Assembly (NCBI RefSeq): GCF_009904105.1
Contig: NZ_JAAABJ010000518.1
Location: 31,841-95,840, forward strand
Length of the DNA: 64,000 nt
Direction: 5' to 3'
Source of the DNA: Elizabethkingia argenteiflava
GTDB lineage: Bacteria > Bacteroidota > Bacteroidia > Flavobacteriales > Weeksellaceae
Notes under the pieces: model-generated
Told to the model about the DNA's origin: nothing
Databases searched by the model: none
What the model saw: the letters and a program-made list of their open reading frames with translations, nothing else
Program-made: the position numbers and the translations under genes
Shown here: positions 7,402 to 17,424 of the stretch, in pieces
Numbering within the stretch: position 1 is the first letter of the stretch
Layout: each line of letters begins with the position of its first letter

Positions 7402-8406
7402 ATGTTTACACCTCTAGAACTCTCTACGATAAAAAATCTGCTAATTCCTGAAAAAGAAATTGTTATTGTCACCCATTATAACCCCGATGGAGATGCCGTA
7501 GGATCTAGTTTGGGATTGAAGCATGCCTTAAAAATGCAGGGAGTGGAAGCCACGGTTATTGTCCCCAATGATTTTCCGAAATTCCTCAAGTGGATGCCCG
7601 AAGCGAGACAAATATTGGTAGCAGAGTTTAGGCGTAAAAAAGTAGCAGAGGTATTGCATAACGCAGATGTTATTTTCTGTCTCGATTTTAATACCCTTTC
7701 TAGAATAGGATTTATTGGTGAATGGATTGCCAGATCTTCAGCGGTAAAGATTCTTATTGATCACCATCAAATGCCCGATGCGTTTGATTATGTTTACTCA
7801 GACACCTCAGTTCCTGCTACCTGTCAGATGATATATCATTTTTTAGAAGCTTTAGAGTGGCAGGATAAAATCTCAAAAGATAGTGCGGAATGTCTTTATA
7901 CGGGTATTATGACAGATACCGGAGGATTCCGCTTTCGATCAACCAGCGGAATAACCCATCATATCATTGCTAACCTTATCGAAAAAGGTGCAGATCCTGC
8001 ACAGATCGCTTCCGATACTTGGGATACCAATAGCATCAGTCGTTTACATCTACTGTCTTTAATTTTAAGTCGGGTAGAGCTGGTAAAAGAGGGGCAAGTG
8101 GCAATATTATGGCTTAAGCGTGCAGAAATGAAACAATTCGGGTTTGAAAAGGGAGCTACCGAAGGTTTTGTCAACTATGGCTTGAGCATACAGGGGGTTA
8201 AAATGTCTGCTTTTTTTATGGAAGATTTACAGGAAGACTTTATTAAAATATCTTTTCGATCCAAAGATGATCTGGATGTCAATCAGTTTTCCAGAAACTA
8301 TTTTAATGGAGGGGGGCATATTAATGCTGCTGGAGGAAGATCGGAATTATCCATGGAAGATACATTAGAGCGATTTAAATCCATTGTAAGTTCCGAAATA
8401 TGCTAA
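7402..8406 (+). CDS. DHH/DHHA1 phosphoesterase, NrnA-like (oligoribonuclease / pAp phosphatase)
   Basis: A 334-residue cytoplasmic phosphoesterase of the NrnA type, which degrades short RNA oligomers and dephosphorylates 3'-phosphoadenosine 5'-phosphate. The DHH domain shows NPDGDAVGSS (metal ligands near residues 29-31), the DHH triad in ILIDHHQMPD, and MTDTGGFR. The C-terminal DHHA1 domain ends with GGGHINAAGG, the substrate-binding motif. The length is typical of NrnA. It is monocistronic, with its own promoter. Which of the two activities dominates in vivo is not shown by the sequence. Confidence 0.88.
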   Translation: MFTPLELSTIKNLLIPEKEIVIVTHYNPDGDAVGSSLGLKHALKMQGVEATVIVPNDFPKFLKWMPEARQILVAEFRRKKVAEVLHNADVIFCLDFNTLSRIGFIGEWIARSSAVKILIDHHQMPDAFDYVYSDTSVPATCQMIYHFLEALEWQDKISKDSAECLYTGIMTDTGGFRFRSTSGITHHIIANLIEKGADPAQIASDTWDTNSISRLHLLSLILSRVELVKEGQVAILWLKRAEMKQFGFEKGATEGFVNYGLSIQGVKMSAFFMEDLQEDFIKISFRSKDDLDVNQFSRNYFNGGGHINAAGGRSELSMEDTLERFKSIVSSEIC

Positions 8407-8493
8407 GCTTTTATTAAAGATAAATTAAAATATAAGCTCAATAAATTAACAGTCTTTTAAAGGCAGCTTATTATTCTCGAAAAAAACAAAAGA

Positions 8494-8501
8494 TACCTTT
8501 G
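8494..8501 (+). promoter_or_regulatory. Bacteroidetes -7 promoter box for the TonB-dependent receptor
   Basis: TACCTTTG matches TAnnTTTG, 20 bases upstream of the ATG at 8522. Confidence 0.6.
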
Positions 8502-8521
8502 TCACTAACATAAAAGTATCT

Positions 8522-11500
8522 ATGAAATCTATTCAAGCGGCCTTATTATGTATACTGTTAAGTTTTTTTGGAGGGTATATGCTAGCACAAACGACTCAAG
8601 CTTCTATATTAGGCAGGGTAGTGGATCGTAGCGATCTCCCACAATCACGACTCAAGGTAAAGATTATCAATGAATCCACAGGCTTTACCTCAGAAACTCT
8701 CACCAATGTTCAGGGAGAATATGTTTTTAGAGAAATTCCGTTAGGGGGACCTTACACTATTATTGTGGATGGGCGTCAGAAAAAAGAGGGTTACTACGTG
8801 AATTTTGGAGACCAACTCAGTGTGAATTTAAAGCTGGCGGATGTTTATGAAAAAAATATTCAGGAGGTTGTGGTCAAAGGCAATTATAAAAACACAAGAG
8901 CTAACCTTGGGGCCTCCACTGCTATTACAGCCAGAAATATAAGTGTTCTGCCCGTTAACGGGCGGAGCTTTACCAGTCTTACAGAGCTTTCCCCCTTGAG
9001 CGGAAAGAACGGAAGTTTATCAGGTCAGCTAGAATCCTCAACAAACTTTACCATTGATGGAATGACAGCAAAGAACCCTACTTCAGCAGGTTCTACTACC
9101 AGTAGAAGCGGGGCACCTTATTCAATTTCTATAGAGTCGGTTCGCGAATTCAAAATTACTACTAATCAGTATGATGTAACCTTAGGCAGAAGCGGCGGCG
9201 GTACGGTTAGTGCTGTTACCAAATCCGGAACCAATACCTTTAGCGGAAGTGTCTTTGAATATCAGCGAGCAGGCTGGCTATCCAGTGGTTTCGATATTAA
9301 GGGAAATAGAAGAACAAACGACTTTTCTACTTATCAATTCGGGTTCTCTTTAGGAGGGCCTATTATTAGGAATAAATTGCATTTTTTTTTAACATGGGAC
9401 CACCAATTGGACAATAGGCCACTGATGGTTGCAGATATTCAAACTCAAGAAGATGAGCTTCGTCTGAATGTTACAAAAGAGACTTTAAATAAAGTATTGC
9501 AAATAGGCCGCGATAAATATGGGGTAGGGGCTACCCCACAATTCGGTTCATTTGGTAAGATCAGAAATTCTGATGCTGCATTTTTGCGTTTGGACTGGCA
9601 GATGAATACTAATAATTTGTTAACGATTCGAAATAACTTCACCTATGATCTTAATAAAAATGCTTTGGAAGATAATAGCCGCATTAATTTTTATGAATCG
9701 TATGCTAGCGATAAAAATTGGGATAACAGTTTGTTGCTCACATTAAGATCCAATCTGAAAGAGAGTTTAACCAACGAATTTAAATTTCAGCACTTGTACA
9801 CTTTTCAAAATACCTTTCAAAATGATCAATTGAAGCACGCTGTTCCTCGCATGATCATAGATAACCTGACCTCTAAAGTAGGAGCTATTGATCTCAGCAC
9901 AAATATTCAATTGGGAGGACATCGCTTCGGGCAGGAATCATTTAAAAACAATGTGTTACAGTTAGTCGACAATCTTTATTACAATACGGATAAAATTAAA
10001 TATACTTATGGAATAGAGGTGATGTACACAAGGGCTCAGTCAGTATATGGTAGTGAAGTGAACGGGAGATATCACTTTTCTAGTCTTACGGATTTTGAAA
10101 ATATGCGTCCCTATAGATTTTATCGAGAAGTTCCTTTATTAGAAGATACTTCCGTAAATTCTGATATCTGGAATTTAGGTGGGTATGGACAGTTGATAAC
10201 TACTATAGGGACCGGACTTCAGCTTACAGCTGGACTTAGATTCGATTATGGAGCTTACCCTAAAGCACCACTTAATAAAAATTTGTACCAGCAAATGGAA
10301 ATCCGAACCGATTATAAAATTAAATCGTTTGTCATTCAACCTAGATTTCAGTTGGATTGGGATGTTCAGCAAAGGCATAAGGATCTTTTTAAGTTTGGAG
10401 GAGGTATATTCTCTTCTGATATTAATAATTATATGCTGATTAATAATCTTTATTTCGACGGAAAACGATCTGCTACGGTGGATATAGATCCGCAGGCGCT
10501 AGGTTTGGTAACCGATTTTGAAAGTTATAGAAAAAACTACGTTACTACCCCCACCTTACCACAATACCAGTTGCCTACGATTAACTATACGGGTCAGAAT
10601 GCTAAAATACCCGTTATCTATAAATCTCACATCGCTTATACTCATTTTTTTACCCCAAAGTTGAGAGCAGGACTGGCTGCCTATGCGGCTTGGGGGAGAA
10701 ATAATTATTTCTATTACGATCGCAATATGCAGTCTAAGCCCTATTTTACAATCTCCAGTGAGGGGGATCGTGGTGTTTTTGTACCTGTGGATAAAATTAA
10801 TATAGAGAATGCTACCAGTAATTGGAAGGATGGTCGCATTAATAAAAACTTTGGTAGGGTATTGGAACTCGTGAGCGATGGTAAAGTTAATCAGTATTCC
10901 ATCGTCTTAGATGCCAGTTATAAATATGCTAAAGATGGTGAGCTGAATGCCAGTTATACATGGTCCGATATTAAAGATAATACTTCCTATAGTGGTAATG
11001 TGGCCAACACGGCTACCTTGTATACTCCTGTCAGCAGCGACCCCCGTGATTTGCGTATGCGTTATTCTGATAATCAATTTCGACATAAATTGGTATTATA
11101 TGGAAACGCTCCAACTTTTCACGGGTTTACCCTTGGAATAAGATATGCTGGTATGGGAGGTACCCGATTTTCCTTGATGGCTGGAGGAAATATCAATGGT
11201 GATTTCGTAGATGGTAATGATTTAGCCTATATATATCCTAATCTAACAGCTCCTCTGTTAGGCGATGCTCAGGTAGGAAAAGCTTTGAAGGATTATATTA
11301 GACATTACAATGGACGAATCGCACATCGCAATGGGGGGAAAAATGGATTTTATGGAGTATGGGATATCAGGATTGCCAAAAAGCTAAAATTAGACCAAAA
11401 AGATGCGCTAGAATTGTCCCTGGATATCTTCAACTTTGCTAATCTTTTAAATAAAAACTGGGGGGTGAACAGATCTTATGAAAATCTAAACTTATATAAA

Positions 11501-11617
11501 ATTAAAGGATTTGATCCTACAGGGCGATATTTTACTTATACTTTAAATACTGCAGGTCTGCCCCCTTTATCTGGAGACCCTTATCAGATACAGTTGGGGA
11601 TGAGATATTCCTTTTAA
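8522..11617 (+). CDS. Oar-like TonB-dependent outer-membrane receptor
   Basis: A 1031-residue outer-membrane protein. A signal peptide (residues 1-22, cleaved near MLAQ) is followed by a carboxypeptidase-regulatory-like beta-sandwich domain at about 25-110 (ASILGRVVDRSDLPQS...). Then come the plug (EVVVKGNYK...VNGRSFTSLTELSPL...NFTIDGM) and a large barrel ending in an aromatic residue (LGMRYSF). The plug phrases GGGTVSAVTKSGTNTFSG and FSLGGPIIRNKLHFF are typical of the Oar/OmpA-related group, not SusC. No SusD partner or specific transport genes adjoin it, so the ligand is unknown. Energy would come from the exbBD-tonB cluster at 22-25 kb. Confidence 0.88.
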   Translation: MKSIQAALLCILLSFFGGYMLAQTTQASILGRVVDRSDLPQSRLKVKIINESTGFTSETLTNVQGEYVFREIPLGGPYTIIVDGRQKKEGYYVNFGDQLSVNLKLADVYEKNIQEVVVKGNYKNTRANLGASTAITARNISVLPVNGRSFTSLTELSPLSGKNGSLSGQLESSTNFTIDGMTAKNPTSAGSTTSRSGAPYSISIESVREFKITTNQYDVTLGRSGGGTVSAVTKSGTNTFSGSVFEYQRAGWLSSGFDIKGNRRTNDFSTYQFGFSLGGPIIRNKLHFFLTWDHQLDNRPLMVADIQTQEDELRLNVTKETLNKVLQIGRDKYGVGATPQFGSFGKIRNSDAAFLRLDWQMNTNNLLTIRNNFTYDLNKNALEDNSRINFYESYASDKNWDNSLLLTLRSNLKESLTNEFKFQHLYTFQNTFQNDQLKHAVPRMIIDNLTSKVGAIDLSTNIQLGGHRFGQESFKNNVLQLVDNLYYNTDKIKYTYGIEVMYTRAQSVYGSEVNGRYHFSSLTDFENMRPYRFYREVPLLEDTSVNSDIWNLGGYGQLITTIGTGLQLTAGLRFDYGAYPKAPLNKNLYQQMEIRTDYKIKSFVIQPRFQLDWDVQQRHKDLFKFGGGIFSSDINNYMLINNLYFDGKRSATVDIDPQALGLVTDFESYRKNYVTTPTLPQYQLPTINYTGQNAKIPVIYKSHIAYTHFFTPKLRAGLAAYAAWGRNNYFYYDRNMQSKPYFTISSEGDRGVFVPVDKINIENATSNWKDGRINKNFGRVLELVSDGKVNQYSIVLDASYKYAKDGELNASYTWSDIKDNTSYSGNVANTATLYTPVSSDPRDLRMRYSDNQFRHKLVLYGNAPTFHGFTLGIRYAGMGGTRFSLMAGGNINGDFVDGNDLAYIYPNLTAPLLGDAQVGKALKDYIRHYNGRIAHRNGGKNGFYGVWDIRIAKKLKLDQKDALELSLDIFNFANLLNKNWGVNRSYENLNLYKIKGFDPTGRYFTYTLNTAGLPPLSGDPYQIQLGMRYSF

Positions 11618-11674
11618 AGACAATGTTTTGAAAAATTTTAGATATTGATTTTGGAGAAGTACACCCTCTTAAAT

Positions 11675-12433
11675 TTAGGATATTAGCTCGGTCTTAATAA
11701 TTTCTGTGCATATAGTAGGCTTTTCCCAGTGTCCATTATGTCCACAATCTAAGGTATAGATTTTTATATTGGGGTTTTCTGGCAAGCTTTTTATCATTTC
11801 AAAAGTGTTGACGGCAAGGTCCAAACGTCCCGAAATAATTAAAACTTTTAAGTGTATATTTTCCAAAACTTCTCTTTTGTCGGTCCGTTCTAGCATTCCT
11901 TTTACCGAGGCTAAAGCCCCTTTTATCGGAGTTTTAAGTGCGATTTCTTTAGCTAATTCAATTTTAGAATCAAGTTTTTCTTTTTCATTTGGGTTAAAAA
12001 GATTGGGGATGCCTAGGGCAATATATTTTTTAAAATCTTCCTTAATAATCTGAAGAGATTTATGGCGGATATTTTTTTTATCCTCAGAGTCAGGTAAGGG
12101 CGAAGAAAAGAACAATGTGAGAGATTTTAGAGTACCGGGATAGCGTTCAGCATAGCTAAGTGAAACATAGCCCCCCATAGAATGTCCCAATAGATGAAAC
12201 GAATATATTTTTAGCTTTTCCAAGGTGTTTCGAACGGCTGTAGCCATGGATTCCATGCTGATAGTTTTGTCATTTGAAGGTGATTTTCCGTGTCCTGGCA
12301 GATCAATACGGAGAACTGTGAAATTTTTTTCCAATTCGGGGAGCATGTCATACCAAACTTCGGTGCTTTCCATGAAACCATGGAGTAATACTAAAACAGT
12401 TTTTCCGCTACCGGAAATTTCATAATGAAGCAT
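11675..12433 (-). CDS. Alpha/beta-fold hydrolase
   Basis: A 252-residue alpha/beta hydrolase of the esterase / MhpC-like group. The oxyanion-hole motif LLHGFMES, the nucleophile elbow GHSMGG (Ser85), the acid in SGRLDLAV and the catalytic His in DCGHNGHWEKP are all present. The open frame continues 33 codons upstream, but that extension overlaps the dsbD terminator and is not conserved in character. MLHYEISGSGK at 12433 is therefore the start. The substrate cannot be read from the sequence. It lies downstream of dsbD but is separated from it by a terminator. Confidence 0.82.
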   Translation of the reverse strand: MLHYEISGSGKTVLVLLHGFMESTEVWYDMLPELEKNFTVLRIDLPGHGKSPSNDKTISMESMATAVRNTLEKLKIYSFHLLGHSMGGYVSLSYAERYPGTLKSLTLFFSSPLPDSEDKKNIRHKSLQIIKEDFKKYIALGIPNLFNPNEKEKLDSKIELAKEIALKTPIKGALASVKGMLERTDKREVLENIHLKVLIISGRLDLAVNTFEMIKSLPENPNIKIYTLDCGHNGHWEKPTICTEIIKTELIS

Positions 12434-12469
12434 TGTAATTTTTTTACGAAAATATGATTTTAATAAAGT

Positions 12470-12502
12470 AAACAAAAAGCAACCTAAGGTTGCTTTTTGT
12501 TT
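12470..12502 (-). terminator. Terminator of tilS-dsbD
   Basis: A 15-bp inverted repeat around a TAA loop (arms ending GCAACC / GGTTGC, flanked by A and T runs). It begins inside the dsbD stop codon on the minus strand and is a strong intrinsic terminator. Confidence 0.8.
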
Positions 12503-14543
12503 ACTTCTTATTTTTGTAATAGTGAAGACCACATTCCAAGAATTTTTTAAATTCTTCCTTGGGCATATATCCTGATACAGGAGTGTTGATCACCTTTTGA
12601 TCTGGGGAGACCAGTACATAATGAGGTTGGGAATTGTTATTAAAATTCACCTGTTGGAACATCGACCATTTATCTCCAATGGTTTTTATTTTCTTTTTTT
12701 GGCCGTTTCCCATATCGATAGTAGTTTGTTCGTTGGCAGGGAGTACTTCTTTATCGTCTACATATACGGATGCCAAGACGACTTCCTCCTGAAGAAGTGG
12801 AAGAATATCAGGTTCGCTCCATACAAATTCTTCCATTTTTCGACAGTTTTCACAACCATAACCCGTAAAGTCTATTAATACCGGTTTGTTTTCTTTTTGG
12901 GCTATTTCAATAGCTTTAAAATAGCTGTGTTCAGGTTTTAAGCCTAAAATTCCGTCTTTATCACTTTTGTATAAGCTTATATTCATCGGAGGGAGAATAC
13001 CGCTCAAGGTGTAGAGTCGGGGTTTCTCTGAAGGGAAAAGCCCTGGAATTAAGTAAAGAATAAAACCTATACTTAATCCTCCCAATACTTTGCGGGTTAT
13101 TGATATTTTTGGTTTTTTATCATCGTGAGGAAATCTTATTTTTCCAAACAGATAGGCTGCCAAACAAATACTGATTACAATCCAAAGCGCTATAAAAATT
13201 TCTCTCTTTAATAAAAATGTTTTCGAAACCAGATCTGCTTTAGACAGAAATTTTAAAGCTAAAGCTACTTCTATAAAACCTAAGACTACTTTTATCGTAT
13301 TCATCCAGCCACCCGATTTCGGCAGGGCTTTTAGCGTCTGAGGGAATAAGGCCAATAAACCGAAAACGATTGCCCAGGCCAATCCAAAACCCGCTAAGGC
13401 AAACGTGAGTAAAACCGGTATATTTCGTGCGCTGGAGGCTACACCTCCCAATAAACTCCCCAGGATAGGGCCGGTACATGAAAAGGAAACAATGACCAAC
13501 GTAAGGGCCATGAAAAAAATACCGATAAGTCCACCGGCTTCTTCTGATTTTGAAGATTTGTTCACGATCCAGTGCGGAACTCTAATTTCGAAATAGCCGA
13601 AAAAACTGAAGGCAAAAAATAAAAATATAGCGAAGAAAAATAGATTCAACCATATATTGGTGGATATATCATTGAAAATATTCCCGCTAATACCATCAAT
13701 AATATAAAATGGAATACTCAATGCAACGAAAATAATGAGGATAAAGAAGCCATAGATGATCGCATTTCTTTTTCCTTTATTCGTATTATCAGCACTTTTG
13801 GTAAAAAAAGAGACTGTGAGAGGGATCATCGGAAAAACGCAGGGTGTCAATAGAGCGATTAAACCACCCAGAAATCCCAAAATAAATACCAGTCCGCTTC
13901 CTGAATCTTCTTTGATTTGCTCTGTGCCACAATCTACTAAAGGAGCTCTATAGTTGAGGCTGTTAATCTTAATGATGCCAGGCTTAAGACTAGATGCGTC
14001 CTCTGCATTAGTTTTAGCTGCTAGGGTTTCAGGGCTTATGATAGGTTCCGGCTTAGAATTAATATTTTTCTCCTCCACAGGAGTGGAGATAAAGCTGGGG
14101 ATTTCCTTTTCGAACTCCAAGGTATTAGGAGCGAGGCAAACACGATCATTACAGGTTTGAAAGGTAATTTCCGTAGCCACTTTAGCGCCTTTCTTAGCAT
14201 CTTTTAATTTGAATTTTTGGATAAATTTAGCAGTGTCAGCATAATATACGATCTGAACGCCGAAGGCCTCACTAAATTCTTCGATTTTTTTGCCTATTTC
14301 CCTAAATTTCCCTAGGATTTCAATATCTTTTGAAATGATATTCATCTCGGTAGGAATGCCGCTGTCAGGAGGTAAATCTTTTGAATACAGGTGCCAGCCT
14401 TTATCCATTTTAGCCGTGAGCACCGCTTCGTATTCAGTGTCATTGATTTTGTTGAGTTGGTAGTCCCATTTTACAACTTCCTTTACCTGAGCATTAAAGT
14501 TTGCAAATAGAAAGAATAAAAAAAGCCATAGACATTTTTTCAT
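12501..14543 (-). CDS. dsbD: Thiol:disulfide interchange protein DsbD
   Basis: A 680-residue inner-membrane protein that moves electrons from cytoplasmic thioredoxin to periplasmic disulfides. After a signal peptide (1-19) there is a periplasmic nDsbD-like domain with a cysteine pair at residues 131 and 136. The central CcdA-type membrane domain has its redox cysteines in LTPCVFPMIP (235) and SFSCTGPI (356). The C-terminal thioredoxin domain has CENC (564/567). All three redox centres are intact. It overlaps tilS by the sequence ATGA, so the two are translationally coupled, and a terminator follows immediately. Confidence 0.93.
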   Translation of the reverse strand: MKKCLWLFLFFLFANFNAQVKEVVKWDYQLNKINDTEYEAVLTAKMDKGWHLYSKDLPPDSGIPTEMNIISKDIEILGKFREIGKKIEEFSEAFGVQIVYYADTAKFIQKFKLKDAKKGAKVATEITFQTCNDRVCLAPNTLEFEKEIPSFISTPVEEKNINSKPEPIISPETLAAKTNAEDASSLKPGIIKINSLNYRAPLVDCGTEQIKEDSGSGLVFILGFLGGLIALLTPCVFPMIPLTVSFFTKSADNTNKGKRNAIIYGFFILIIFVALSIPFYIIDGISGNIFNDISTNIWLNLFFFAIFLFFAFSFFGYFEIRVPHWIVNKSSKSEEAGGLIGIFFMALTLVIVSFSCTGPILGSLLGGVASSARNIPVLLTFALAGFGLAWAIVFGLLALFPQTLKALPKSGGWMNTIKVVLGFIEVALALKFLSKADLVSKTFLLKREIFIALWIVISICLAAYLFGKIRFPHDDKKPKISITRKVLGGLSIGFILYLIPGLFPSEKPRLYTLSGILPPMNISLYKSDKDGILGLKPEHSYFKAIEIAQKENKPVLIDFTGYGCENCRKMEEFVWSEPDILPLLQEEVVLASVYVDDKEVLPANEQTTIDMGNGQKKKIKTIGDKWSMFQQVNFNNNSQPHYVLVSPDQKVINTPVSGYMPKEEFKKFLECGLHYYKNKK

Positions 14544-15835
14544 AAGTATAAGTATATTTTTGGATGATTAGTTTTAGGTAGAAACCTTCTGTCCTGACGA
14601 TGATTGATAATGCCAATAACCTGCTCTTTGGAGTCGGCTAACAACCATGTTTTTCGCCTAGCTAAAATAGACATTTTTTCGTCTTTAAAGAACTTTGAGA
14701 TAGATTTTTTACCCGTCATGCCTTGGGGGTAAAAAAAATCTCCGACTTTTGCCTTTCTCAACTTAAGAGGGAAAGCTATTTTTTCAGGATCGAGTTCCCA
14801 ATATTTTTGATGGGTAGGCTTTTGCTCACACAGCAAGAGGGGTTGAGGAAAAGAGATTTGTTCATTTAGGTTGAGTATAATTTCGGAAGTGATTTCCGAG
14901 GTTATTTTCTCAGCTGTAGTTATGGTCAGTTCATTTCGATAGATAAATAAATGCCACTTGGTATTTTTAAACTGGCTACCTGAATGGGCGGAAAAAATCT
15001 TTTGTTGCTCTTTAGGGTTTGTAAATTCATATTTCTTTAAAATTTCATAACGTACAAATTCAGGCTGATCTGCTAATTTTTCTTTGTCTAATACGATTTC
15101 GTTAGGAGTTTGGGTCAGAGTGATTTCTTTTATAATTCGATCTAGTTGTTCTTCTATGAAAGCTTTCGCTTGTTTCAGGTGAGAAAGACTTCTGTCAAAA
15201 TTGCTCCAAAAAGAAGGGTTGATTTTTTCTAGTTCCGGGGTAATATCGTGTCTGATTTGATTGCGTAGATAATCTTTGCTTTGATTAGTATGGTCTTCTC
15301 TAAAACAGAGCTTTTTTTGTCGGGCAAAGTCATAAATTTCGTATTTGGTGTTGTGGAGTAGGGGGCGGAGGATTTGATTGCTATTTTCTGGAATCCCGCT
15401 TAAACCATTAATTCCTGAGGCTTTAGAGAGATTGATCAAGAAAGTTTCCAACTGATCATTCAAGTGGTGAGCCGTTACAATATAATCAAGCTTCTGTTTT
15501 TCTAATATTTCGAAGAAAAATCTATAACGAATCTTACGGGCCCAAAGCTCAATAGAATTTTTAGGTTTGTTGTCTCTATCAGATACCTTATAGAGGTGAA
15601 ATTCAATGCTGTGTTGCCTGCAGAAATCTTCTACAAGCCATTGATCGAGATTGGAATCTTCTCCTCTTAAATGGTAGTTAACATGGGCGATCTCAAAAGG
15701 TATATGGGCTTCCAGAAACAAATATGAGAGTACCATGCTATCGGCTCCTCCACTGACAGCTAATAAGAATTTATGCTTTTCCAAGCGATTGCACAAGTGT
15801 TGTAGATGTTTTTTAAAAGATGTAAGCTCTATCAT
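14540..15835 (-). CDS. tilS: tRNA(Ile)-lysidine synthetase
   Basis: TilS attaches lysine to C34 of the tRNA-Ile CAU anticodon so that it reads AUA, an essential step. The 431-residue protein has the N-type ATP pyrophosphatase loop SGGADSM (about residues 29-35), the HVNYHLR region, and the TAHHLNDQLET motif. The C-terminal domain contains the family-typical KSISKFFKDEKM and WLLAD segments. It is the first gene of the tilS-dsbD operon, with a TAACTTTG promoter so close that the transcript leader is only a few bases. Confidence 0.93.
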   Translation of the reverse strand: MIELTSFKKHLQHLCNRLEKHKFLLAVSGGADSMVLSYLFLEAHIPFEIAHVNYHLRGEDSNLDQWLVEDFCRQHSIEFHLYKVSDRDNKPKNSIELWARKIRYRFFFEILEKQKLDYIVTAHHLNDQLETFLINLSKASGINGLSGIPENSNQILRPLLHNTKYEIYDFARQKKLCFREDHTNQSKDYLRNQIRHDITPELEKINPSFWSNFDRSLSHLKQAKAFIEEQLDRIIKEITLTQTPNEIVLDKEKLADQPEFVRYEILKKYEFTNPKEQQKIFSAHSGSQFKNTKWHLFIYRNELTITTAEKITSEITSEIILNLNEQISFPQPLLLCEQKPTHQKYWELDPEKIAFPLKLRKAKVGDFFYPQGMTGKKSISKFFKDEKMSILARRKTWLLADSKEQVIGIINHRQDRRFLPKTNHPKIYLYL

Positions 15836-15844
15836 AACAGATCA

Positions 15845-15852
15845 CAAAGTTA
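15845..15852 (-). promoter_or_regulatory. Bacteroidetes -7 promoter box for tilS-dsbD
   Basis: The minus strand reads TAACTTTG (TAnnTTTG), only 10 bases before the tilS ATG, implying a nearly leaderless mRNA. Confidence 0.6.
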
Positions 15853-15975
15853 GGATTTTGATAGTTGAAAAAATAATCTGAAATTTGGAAAACGTTTTTT
15901 CTTATACACAGCTATGGATAGAGTGTTTATAAAAAAACGAAATCTAGTATAATGGTGTTTAAATAATAATATAAA

Positions 15976-16623
15976 ATGGCAATATTTGAAGAAAAATTCC
16001 CAGAAATAGAAAGATATATGGAGGATAACGCTTCTGCTGAACCCGATATTTTAAAAAGCTTGAGAAGGGAGACCTTTCAAAAAACTACCCAGCCTCATAT
16101 GATATCAGGATATTTGCAGGGCAGATTTCTCAGTATTTTTTCTCATTTGTTAAAACCTAAGAATATTCTTGAGATAGGTACTTTTACAGGCTATGCTACC
16201 TTAAGTTTGGCGGAGGGGTTGGCAGAAGGAGGTACTATTTATACTTTGGATAAAAATGAAGATTTATCCTATCTGCCTAAGAAATATTTTGAGCAAAGCG
16301 AATATGCAAATCAGATTAAATTTATCTTAGGAGATGCGCGTGAAGAAATCCAAAAGATCAATGAGATTTTTGATCTGGTATTTTTAGATGCAGATAAAGA
16401 AAGTTATGTAGACTATATCCGGTTAATAAAGCCTAAACTCCGAAAAGGAGGCGTGATATTAATAGATAATGTGTTGTGGTATGGAAAGGTCATAGAAGAA
16501 AATCCAAAAGATAAATCGACTCAGCAAATAAAACTTGTTAATAAAGTGGTTACAGAAGACCCCGATTTCGAAAATGTAATTTTACCTTTGCGCGATGGTG
16601 TGCATTTAATTAGAAAAAAATAA
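15976..16623 (+). CDS. Class I SAM-dependent O-methyltransferase (family 3)
   Basis: A 215-residue methyltransferase of the catechol/caffeoyl-CoA O-methyltransferase-like family (Methyltransf_3). Motif I is ILEIGTFTGYATLSLAEGL. The metal-binding acidic residues are in LVFLDADKESYVDY and LIDNVLWYGKV. The bacterial members act on diverse phenolics and tRNA-related substrates, so the substrate here is unknown. Its stop overlaps the next start (TAATG), coupling it to the NlpC/P60 gene. Confidence 0.87.
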   Translation: MAIFEEKFPEIERYMEDNASAEPDILKSLRRETFQKTTQPHMISGYLQGRFLSIFSHLLKPKNILEIGTFTGYATLSLAEGLAEGGTIYTLDKNEDLSYLPKKYFEQSEYANQIKFILGDAREEIQKINEIFDLVFLDADKESYVDYIRLIKPKLRKGGVILIDNVLWYGKVIEENPKDKSTQQIKLVNKVVTEDPDFENVILPLRDGVHLIRKK

Positions 16624-17360
16624 TGAATAAGGGAATTTGTAACGTTTCTGTGGCTCCAGTAAGAGCAGATACAACCGACACTTCTGAAATTATTACCGAA
16701 ATATTATATGGGGAAAGCGCTGATATTTTAGAGTTTCAGCGGAATTGGGTGAAAATAAAAATGCATTACGATGGCTATGAGGGCTGGATGGATGTCAAGC
16801 AGGTTACTTTAATAGAAGATGATTTTCTTGCTAAAAGAAAAACCTATCTGATTGCAGAACCTTTCCAGTCTTATGTTCAGGATAGCGGAAAAATATTGTT
16901 ATCCATAGGTTCAGAGGTTTCTTTTTATACAATATATGCAAAAAGATCTCCAAAAAGAGGGATTAATCTGCGTCAAAGTATTGTGGAAACGGCTCAAGAG
17001 TTCCTTAATGTACCTTATCGGTGGGGAGGTAAGAGTTTTTTTGGAATCGATTGTTCTGGTTTGGTACAATTGGTATTAAAGATACACGGTATTAAGATGC
17101 CTAGAGATGCTTATCAACAAGCGGAAAGAGGTATTCCGCTAAGTTTTGTAGAGGAATCTCAGCCTGGTGATTTGGCTTTTTTCGAAAATCCAGAAGGGCG
17201 CATTATTCATGTGGGTTTTATGCTGGAAAATAGTGATATTATCCATGCCCACGGAAAGGTCCGTATCGACAGTTTAGATTCTTTGGGCATTTTTAATCAA
17301 GAACAGAATAAACATACCCATAAGCTAAGGTTTATTCGCAATATTTTAGACGAGTGCTAG
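16623..17360 (+). CDS. C40 peptidase, NlpC/P60 with N-terminal SH3-like domain
   Basis: A 245-residue putative cell-wall endopeptidase that would cleave gamma-D-Glu-(meso)DAP links in muropeptides. Residues 1-60 form an SH3-like domain (VSVAPVRADTTDTSEI...VKIKMHYDGYEGWMD). The C-terminal NlpC/P60 domain has the catalytic Cys in GIDCSGLVQ, the first His in IHVGFML and the polar third residue in IHAHGKVRID. No signal peptide is visible, so it probably acts on recycled cytoplasmic muropeptides, like DL-endopeptidases of the YkfC type. It is translationally coupled to the upstream O-methyltransferase. Confidence 0.87.
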   Translation: MNKGICNVSVAPVRADTTDTSEIITEILYGESADILEFQRNWVKIKMHYDGYEGWMDVKQVTLIEDDFLAKRKTYLIAEPFQSYVQDSGKILLSIGSEVSFYTIYAKRSPKRGINLRQSIVETAQEFLNVPYRWGGKSFFGIDCSGLVQLVLKIHGIKMPRDAYQQAERGIPLSFVEESQPGDLAFFENPEGRIIHVGFMLENSDIIHAHGKVRIDSLDSLGIFNQEQNKHTHKLRFIRNILDEC

Positions 17361-17424
17361 GAAGTGTTAGGAAGAGGCTTTCTCAAAAGCCTGAGCGATT
17401 ACAGATTAAAAGGTACCACTTATA

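Noticed and set aside
12434..12532. 33-codon N-terminal extension of the alpha/beta hydrolase
   Set aside because: It crosses the dsbD terminator and the dsbD 3' end; the downstream Met gives the normal hydrolase N-terminus.
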